Positions 57,033 to 64,000 of a DNA stretch of 64,000 nt are shown piece by piece. The position numbers and the translations under genes are program-made. Origin of the DNA: Quercus robur (taxonomy: Eukaryota > Streptophyta > Magnoliopsida > Fagales > Fagaceae). Every line of letters begins with the position of its first letter. Positions within the stretch are counted from its first letter, which is position 1. Where the stretch lies: positions 25,662,530 through 25,726,529 of the forward strand of contig NC_065543.1 of assembly GCF_932294415.1 (NCBI RefSeq), given 5' to 3'. The notes below the pieces were generated by a model. That model had not been told where the DNA came from. It ran no database searches and was given only the letters and a program-made list of their open reading frames with translations.

Positions 57033-58032
57033 CTAAAAATCTGCCGCTTGTGAGATTGCCTTTTCTTTTCTGTTAGATTCCTTGGGCTCCATTAAGTCTT
57101 TGCTTTGGTGACTTTCGTGGAGTTCCGATTGTACCCCTGGGTTGGAGATGGAGTCCGATGGGTTAATTGTTGCCGGTTCGGATCTTGCACTTGAGTGGCC
57201 TGATTGTTCGTCTTCATAACCCCAGTTGTTTGAGGATTTTGGTCTATCAGCACTGTTTTTCTGGTTGCCATTTGCCCTCAGCCATTCTTCGTATGTTTTT
57301 CTGGTTGCCATTTGCCCTCAGCCATTCTCCGTATTGCTTGGGAGAATTAGGATTACAAGGAGGATTTGGGTAATGCTTTTCATCATGACCCAAGAAACCA
57401 CACACGAAGCAGAAAGAAGGCAGCCTCTCATATTTAAAATTAACCTAGGCTTTTTCCCCATCAAGGCTGAGAATGTTACCTCCTCTGCGAAGAGGTTTAT
57501 TGAGAGGGATTTCAACCTAGATTCTCAGGAATCTTGCTTGCTCCGTTAGCCACATGCGCTTGTCCATTTCTAGATAACGCCCCAAGTTGTTACCCAAATC
57601 TTTTCCAACATCCTCAGACAGGTTTTCGAAAGGGAGGCCCCAAATTTGAACCCAAAAAGGAGCATGAGTGAAAGTAATGTTTGAGGCCGAGAGGCCTCTT
57701 TTCCATCTGCATAGAAGAAGTAGATTATTGTCGAAGTCCCAAGGACCGTTTCTTTCAACCCATTCTAACTGAAATCCTGAGTTGAACTTAAATTGGTAGA
57801 TGTTCTTTCCTACATCTACAATTCTCAGATCCGAGCCCATCTTCCAGGCGGCTTTAAGGGTGCTTTTCAAGGCACGTTGGTTCTGATGTCTGTCAGTGAG
57901 AAGCTTACCGAATAGGCTTAAAGCACACTCCTCAATAAGGTCTGATCTGTACATGGAGGAGATTTGAATGTCTTCTTCTTCGTCTTTTGTGAGACAGAGA
58001 TGTTGCAAGTCTTCTAACATGGTCATATCCAT
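57033..58032 (-). pseudogene. LINE ORF1: DUF4283 and zinc knuckle
   Basis: The start is ATG at 58032 (MDMTMLEDLQHLCLT). The frame to 57517 shows the DUF4283 pattern (WVERNGPWDFDNNLLLLCRW, FWVQIWGLPFENLS). In a shifted frame it continues to a CCHC knuckle (CFVCGFLGHDEKHY) near 57390-57420 and a Ser/Glu-rich tail ending at 57033. DUF4283 plus zf-CCHC_4 is the usual ORF1 of plant L1 elements, an RNA-binding component of the retrotransposition particle. A direct duplication of about 70 bases lies at 57229-57325, where GTTTTTCTGGTTGCCATTTG occurs twice. Confidence 0.8.
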
Positions 58033-58221
58033 GTTTGCGTGGGGCTGAGCGTTGGTCTGAAGTGGTGGGATGAGGTGGGTTTAGATGGTGTGGGTAATGG
58101 GAGTATGGTGTAAAGAAAGAACCCTTAGCAAGAGGGAGGGAGACTCGAGGAAGGTCGAGAGGGAAAGCTCCTTTGGAGAGAGAAGGCTCCTACGAAGGGA
58201 GAGTTTTCGGTGAATCTCTCA

Positions 58222-58322
58222 AATGAATCTAGAATGATGTAAGCTTACAATTCTATAAGGTAAGCAGTGATTTATAAACATTATACATATTTGACGTGAC
58301 AACCGACAACTTTCTTGTTTAT
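58222..58322 (+). repeat. Copy B (right part) of the dispersed 155-bp segment
   Basis: ATGATGTAAGCTTACAATTCTATAAGGTAAGCAGTGATTT...CATATTTGACG matches the second half of 44781-44935. Copy A has no LINE, which dates the LINE insertion after the duplication. Confidence 0.6.
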
Positions 58323-60176
<1,854 letters not shown>

Positions 60177-60249
60177 TAGGAGTGTCCTGCATTTGCAGAG
60201 GGAATGTGCAGAATAATTGTTAATAGATATTCAAAGTAGTAAGTTACGT

Positions 60250-60770
60250 AACGTTTCAAAGTTTTAAGAAAAATAGCATCTCGAGTTTTAGAAACTCGAG
60301 ATCCATATTAAAACCCGAGTTTTATAAACTCGCTCTGTGAGTGTTTGGCTGGACGATTTGGACTGAAAATGCCACATAGATCTCGAGTCTTTAAGACTCG
60401 AGTTCCATGCAAAAAAATTTTCCCCTGTAGTGGCGTTTTTAAGTCCTATAGTGACGTTTTAAAGCCATATAGTGGCGTTTTCCTGCAAAATTTTTTTAAG
60501 TGTGATCACCCTATACCAGGTTCTGGGAGCCCTATAATGGCCTTTTTAATCCCTATAGTGACGTTTTAAAGCCCTATAGCGGCGTTTTTCTGCAATTTAT
60601 AGAAATTGAGTCTTTAAAACTCGATTTCCACGTGGATTTTTTTCCACATTGGATTCATCCGCTTACAAATCGAGACTTAAACTCGAGTTTTATCTTGGAA
60701 CTCGAGTTTTATCTTGGAACTCGAGTTTTAGACACTCAAGATGCTAGTTTTCAGCATTGTTTTGAAACGT
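60250..60770. mobile_element. Element with CTCGAG palindromes and inverted ends
   Basis: The left ACGTTTCAAA...TAGCATCTCGAGTTTTAGAAACTCGAG pairs with the right CTCGAGTTTTAGACACTCAAGATGCTA...TTTGAAACGT. The interior has two related blocks of about 45 bases (CCTATAGTGACGTTTTAAAG, then GGCGTTTT.CTGCAA) near 60444 and 60555 and several CTCGAG palindromes. Outside, GTGTCCTGCATTTG (60184) and GTGTTCTGCATTTG (60815) are near-direct repeats. No protein is coded. It looks like a non-autonomous transposon of unknown class. Confidence 0.5.
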
Positions 60771-61316
60771 GACAACTAACTAAATTTTTTGATATTTATT
60801 GTTATTTGGAAAGGGTGTTCTGCATTTGTACCCATTAATAATATTAAAAAAATCGTATAGGTACATGAAGCTGCACACAAGATAATAACAAAAATTAAAA
60901 AGAATCTCCACTTGTAGCATTAAATTTGTTTGAATTTGATGGTTTTTGCAGTGGTAGCAGCAAGATATATGAACCATTAGGAGTGATTTCTTCCTGTTTT
61001 ACCTCGGTCTTTCTCCCTATCTCTATCTTAAAGATATAGATTGTATTTCCTTTAAACTTGTAGCTTCAATCTCAACCTAAAACCAGATCAAATATGAAAA
61101 TAAGAATAAACTTCAAATATTTGAAAAGAAATATAGAGATATCATAAATTACAAATCAAATCCAATGCAAAAGCCAAACCTCCATAATCAAATCTCTAAA
61201 TATTAATGCAGTTTTGCTAGTTTTAATAATTCTTGATAAACAACATTTCTTGTGCATCCATCATTTGAGTCTTCACAAGAGGTTGGCTTGATGAGTACCT
61301 TCACAGAGTTTGCTGT

Positions 61317-61360
61317 TTTTTTATTTTATTTTATTTTATTTTATTTATTATTTTTTTTTC
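61317..61360. repeat. TTTTA pentamer run
   Basis: A short run of TTTTA units on the plus strand downstream of the Helitron helicase, mixed with poly-T. Confidence 0.8.
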
Positions 61361-61379
61361 TTTTTCTTTGAGAAGGAGT

Positions 61380-63998
61380 TTGCTGTTTTTGCTCTAGAAA
61401 GAGTAACATATAATTGTCCATGTACAAATACTGATAGAGGAAGATAGATACCAAAAAAATTTAATGTTTGGCCTTAAGCCTTGTTTATGGTCATAGCAAA
61501 GCTTAGACGAATACGAAATTGAGTTCTTTTGAATGGGAATGGATATTTTTGCATTCTCAGATGGTTTTAATGGAATTTTAGGTATAAAGACTCTTTTTCC
61601 GCGATGATCGCCCACATCAATTTTTGCATCTATGACATTTGGTTGAAATCCACAGCATATTAATCGTTTTCCATTGCATAAACCTTCTGTAGGGTCTATT
61701 GGGCAATCCAATTTTAATTCTAACTCATGAGGAGGAAGATCATTGGGTGTTAAGCTATTTAAGAAGTCTTCTTGTTGTCCTTGTTGGCAAGAATCTATAG
61801 TCTCATCAAAGCTATAATAACTGGTTATAGGTCCTGGTAGTTTATCTATAACGATACGATTTATTTCATTAACATCATCATTTTTAGGTGTTAATATTGC
61901 TCTATCTATCATAAATTATACACTATTTGAATATCTCTCTATGTTTGGAAAAACGGCCTGTATTAAAGTACTAAGAGAAGTAAAATAATCTTTATAAGGA
62001 ATAATCATAAAGGGAGGAAGCTTTATTTTGTCATCAATTATCACTGTCTCTATTCCATCACCAATTCGTAATAACTAATCACAAAATGATTGATCAAATT
62101 TAGCTCTCACATTTTTTGTCAGTTTTAGATTTTCTAAACTGGGCCATAAATCTGATTTGACTAAGCTTGTATTAACTGTCTCTTGTCTTGTTCCCTTGGG
62201 AACAACGGGTAATACTTGACGAAAGTCACTGCCAAATACAATGACTTTACCACCAAATTATGAACCATTATTGATTATATCTTGGAGCATTTCTTGAAAA
62301 GCTTCCATCAATTGTCTCTTTGACATTAGTGCCTCATCCCATATTATAATATTCGCTTCTCGAAACAACCTAGCAGTACCATTTTGTTTGCTAATAGCAC
62401 AGGTCATGCTCTCTTCTTTTTTGACTGGAACCTTAAATCGTGAGTGTGCTATCCTTCCACCTGGTAAGAAAGATGCAACCAGTCCTGATGTTGCAATAGC
62501 ATGAGTAATAAATCCCTTTAATCTAACTGCAGCAAGAATAGCTCGATATAGATATGTTTTACCTGTACCACCCGACCCATCAATGAAAAAAGCACTGGGT
62601 TTACCTTTGATAACTCTTTCCAATACCATGTCATATGCATATCTTTGTTCTTTATTTAAGTTTGATTGCAAGAATATATTGTTCTGACACAACTATCTTC
62701 AATTCATGTTTAATTTCTTTTGATTCTTTTTGTTCCTCATCTAAACTAAGCTTACTATCCATCAAACCAAAAATGTCCACATTCTAACCCATCGATTCAA
62801 GCATGCTATTAATGTGTTGCAACACTTTTGTCCTTATGCTATCTAGAGATAGGCTGCCAAATTTCTTAGGTAAGGACATTGAAATTAGTCCCTGAGGAAC
62901 ACTTGAAATTCTGCTACAATAACCCACCCAATCAAGGTACAAGTAAATAACAGGAAATAAACACTCTACAATGGGAAACACAAACAGTGGATTTCTTTGA
63001 CCATTAATATGCTACCAATACTATTAGAAATGCTAAGATGACTTTGGGAAGCCTTTAATATTATTCCCTGGTGTCACACTTAGTGTTTCTCTCTCTCTCA
63101 ATCTGTTTCTCTTCTCAGATAGATTTTTCTACCCCTTTTTGGATCCCCTCACCTTTTGTCTTCCTCCTCCTTTTATAGCTTCAGTCCTTATTCTTATCAT
63201 TATAGCTGTTCTATTCCCATTCAGAGTCTCAGGGATATTTTCCCTTACTTTATTGGTTTCCTCTCCTTTTTATCTTAGAATTCTGACTGCCCAGAGGTTG
63301 CGTGTACTGTTCAGGCTATCTTGTGTGCAATTAATGTGGCAGAGGTTAGGTAAGAACCCCTTCATTAATGTGGAGGTAAAATATCTTCTTTCGTCTTGTG
63401 CATTCTAGAAGTTTCATGTGGTTACCAATGTCTTCTGGAGGTTATACATTGATTATTTGTGCTCCATGCCCCGGATAAGTTAGTGCTTTCCCTTTTTTGC
63501 GGGGATGGGTTGATCATGGTACTCAACTTTGTCTTCAATGTCTAGGACAATCCAAATTTCAGCTCTTTCATGGATTATCAACCTTTGAGATTTCCCCTCA
63601 GCACGAAGGCCAGACCCAATTACTTTCCCATGGCCCAGCAACTTCTTGGGCTCTAGGTCCGAGTAGAGACTGTTCCACTCCCCACATCTTATAATCTTCA
63701 GACATTGGCCCTTCAAATTATTTCCATAATGCTTTTGGATTGCTTGGATTACAATAAATTAATATTGTGGAAAACAAACGACACAAACAATAAGGCATTT
63801 GATAAAGAGATGCTTCTTGTAAACATTGTTCTATATTATTAACAGGTTTAAGCAATCCATATAAGAGTGCAGCCTCACGAAATGATGGCATAATAACTCC
63901 ATTGATGGTCTTCAGATCTAGGAATGAAGTTGCACCTTTAAGATGATTAAGCAATAGATGTAAATAATATCTATCTCCTTCAATAGGATTTGCCACAA
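61380..63998 (-). pseudogene. Helitron PIF1-type helicase (C-terminal part), interrupted
   Basis: From the right edge inwards, 63996-63718 gives NPIEGDRYYLHLLLNHLKGATS, PSFREAALLYGLL and QMPYCLCRLFSTILIYCNP, the upstream region of a Helitron helicase. A block to about 62870 interrupts it. Then VLQHINSMLESMG appears at about 62790-62830, and 62692-62258 gives LNKEQRYAYDMVLERV, GSGGTGKTYLYRAIL (Walker A) and ANIIIWDEALMSKR (Walker B). 61912-61394 shows RAILTPKNDDVNEINR, YYSFDETIDS and EGLCNGKRLICCGFQ, the PIF1 C-terminal region. The Rep/HUH nuclease part would lie outside the window to the right. Several stops show that it is dead. Helitrons transpose by rolling circle replication using this fusion protein. 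Confidence 0.75.
62870..63715 (-). mobile_element. Insertion in the Helitron helicase, probably a solo LTR
   Basis: About 0.85 kb without helicase similarity separates WK.FE (63716) from VLQHINSM (62830). On the minus strand it starts TGAAGGGCCAATG and contains a TATA-like CTATAAAAGG near 63170 and a CT-rich stretch. No TSD was found, so edges are approximate and the LTR identity is tentative. Confidence 0.4.
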
Positions 63999-64000
63999 CA

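Larger units (their letters stand above)
52406..58207 (-). mobile_element. Full-length L1-type LINE with 14-bp TSD
   Basis: The TSD CGGTGAATCTCTCA is at 52392-52405 and 58208-58221, exact. The element runs on the minus strand with a poly-A tail (poly-T at 52406-52424). It has both ORFs, about 5.8 kb, so it is near full length. It inserted into copy B of the 155-bp segment. Confidence 0.92.

Overview
The window is nuclear DNA from a eudicot plant, probably a long-lived woody species. The large intron-bearing LysM gene, plant-type Tat/Ogre Ty3-gypsy elements, L1 LINEs with DUF4283 ORF1 or RNase H, Mutator-like and hAT elements and a Helitron PIF1 helicase all point there. A Fagales tree is a guess from repeat style only. 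There are no bacterial-style operons, CRISPR arrays or recognisable tRNA or rRNA genes. Almost everything except one host gene is mobile DNA, most of it decayed by stop codons and frameshifts.

Region 1 (1-26.8 kb) is a nest of Tat-clade Ty3-gypsy elements read on the minus strand. The main element (about 779-21254) has two related LTRs, gag C-terminus, protease, an intron-like spacer, reverse transcriptase, RNase H, a second archaeal-type RNase H and integrase. Its very long 3' region carries genes in the opposite (+) orientation: a plant mobile domain (PMD) ORF with its own TATA box and probable 5' intron, a 73-bp tandem repeat array and a coiled-coil ORF. Three solo LTRs with target-site duplications (TSDs) have landed in it. 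Upstream lie the 5' part of a second element (primer-binding site, leader, gag), whose LTR position is occupied by a 1.1-kb near-perfect palindrome, and a third element's gag cut by that palindrome. The left edge (1-778) is a mosaic of PMD, inverted LTR and Copia LTR pieces.

Region 2 (26.8-30.4 kb) holds a Pack-MULE carrying a fragment, intron included, of a host short-chain dehydrogenase gene, then a Harbinger-like MITE and a SINE.

Region 3 (30.76-43.68 kb) is the only convincing host gene: a three-exon LysM-domain protein of 366 residues. Exon phases join exactly across a 10.9-kb second intron stuffed with two LINE copies, retroposon tails and a Mutator-like element.

Region 4 (43.7-58.2 kb) has a hAT MITE, an L1 LINE (+) with an 18-bp TSD and an L1 LINE (-) with a 14-bp TSD. 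The second LINE sits inside one copy of a roughly 155-bp segment that is duplicated 7.6 kb away.

Region 5 (58.2-64 kb) has AT-rich DNA, a 107-bp CT microsatellite, a CTCGAG-rich inverted-repeat element, and a Helitron PIF1-type helicase on the minus strand, interrupted by another insertion and running off the window.
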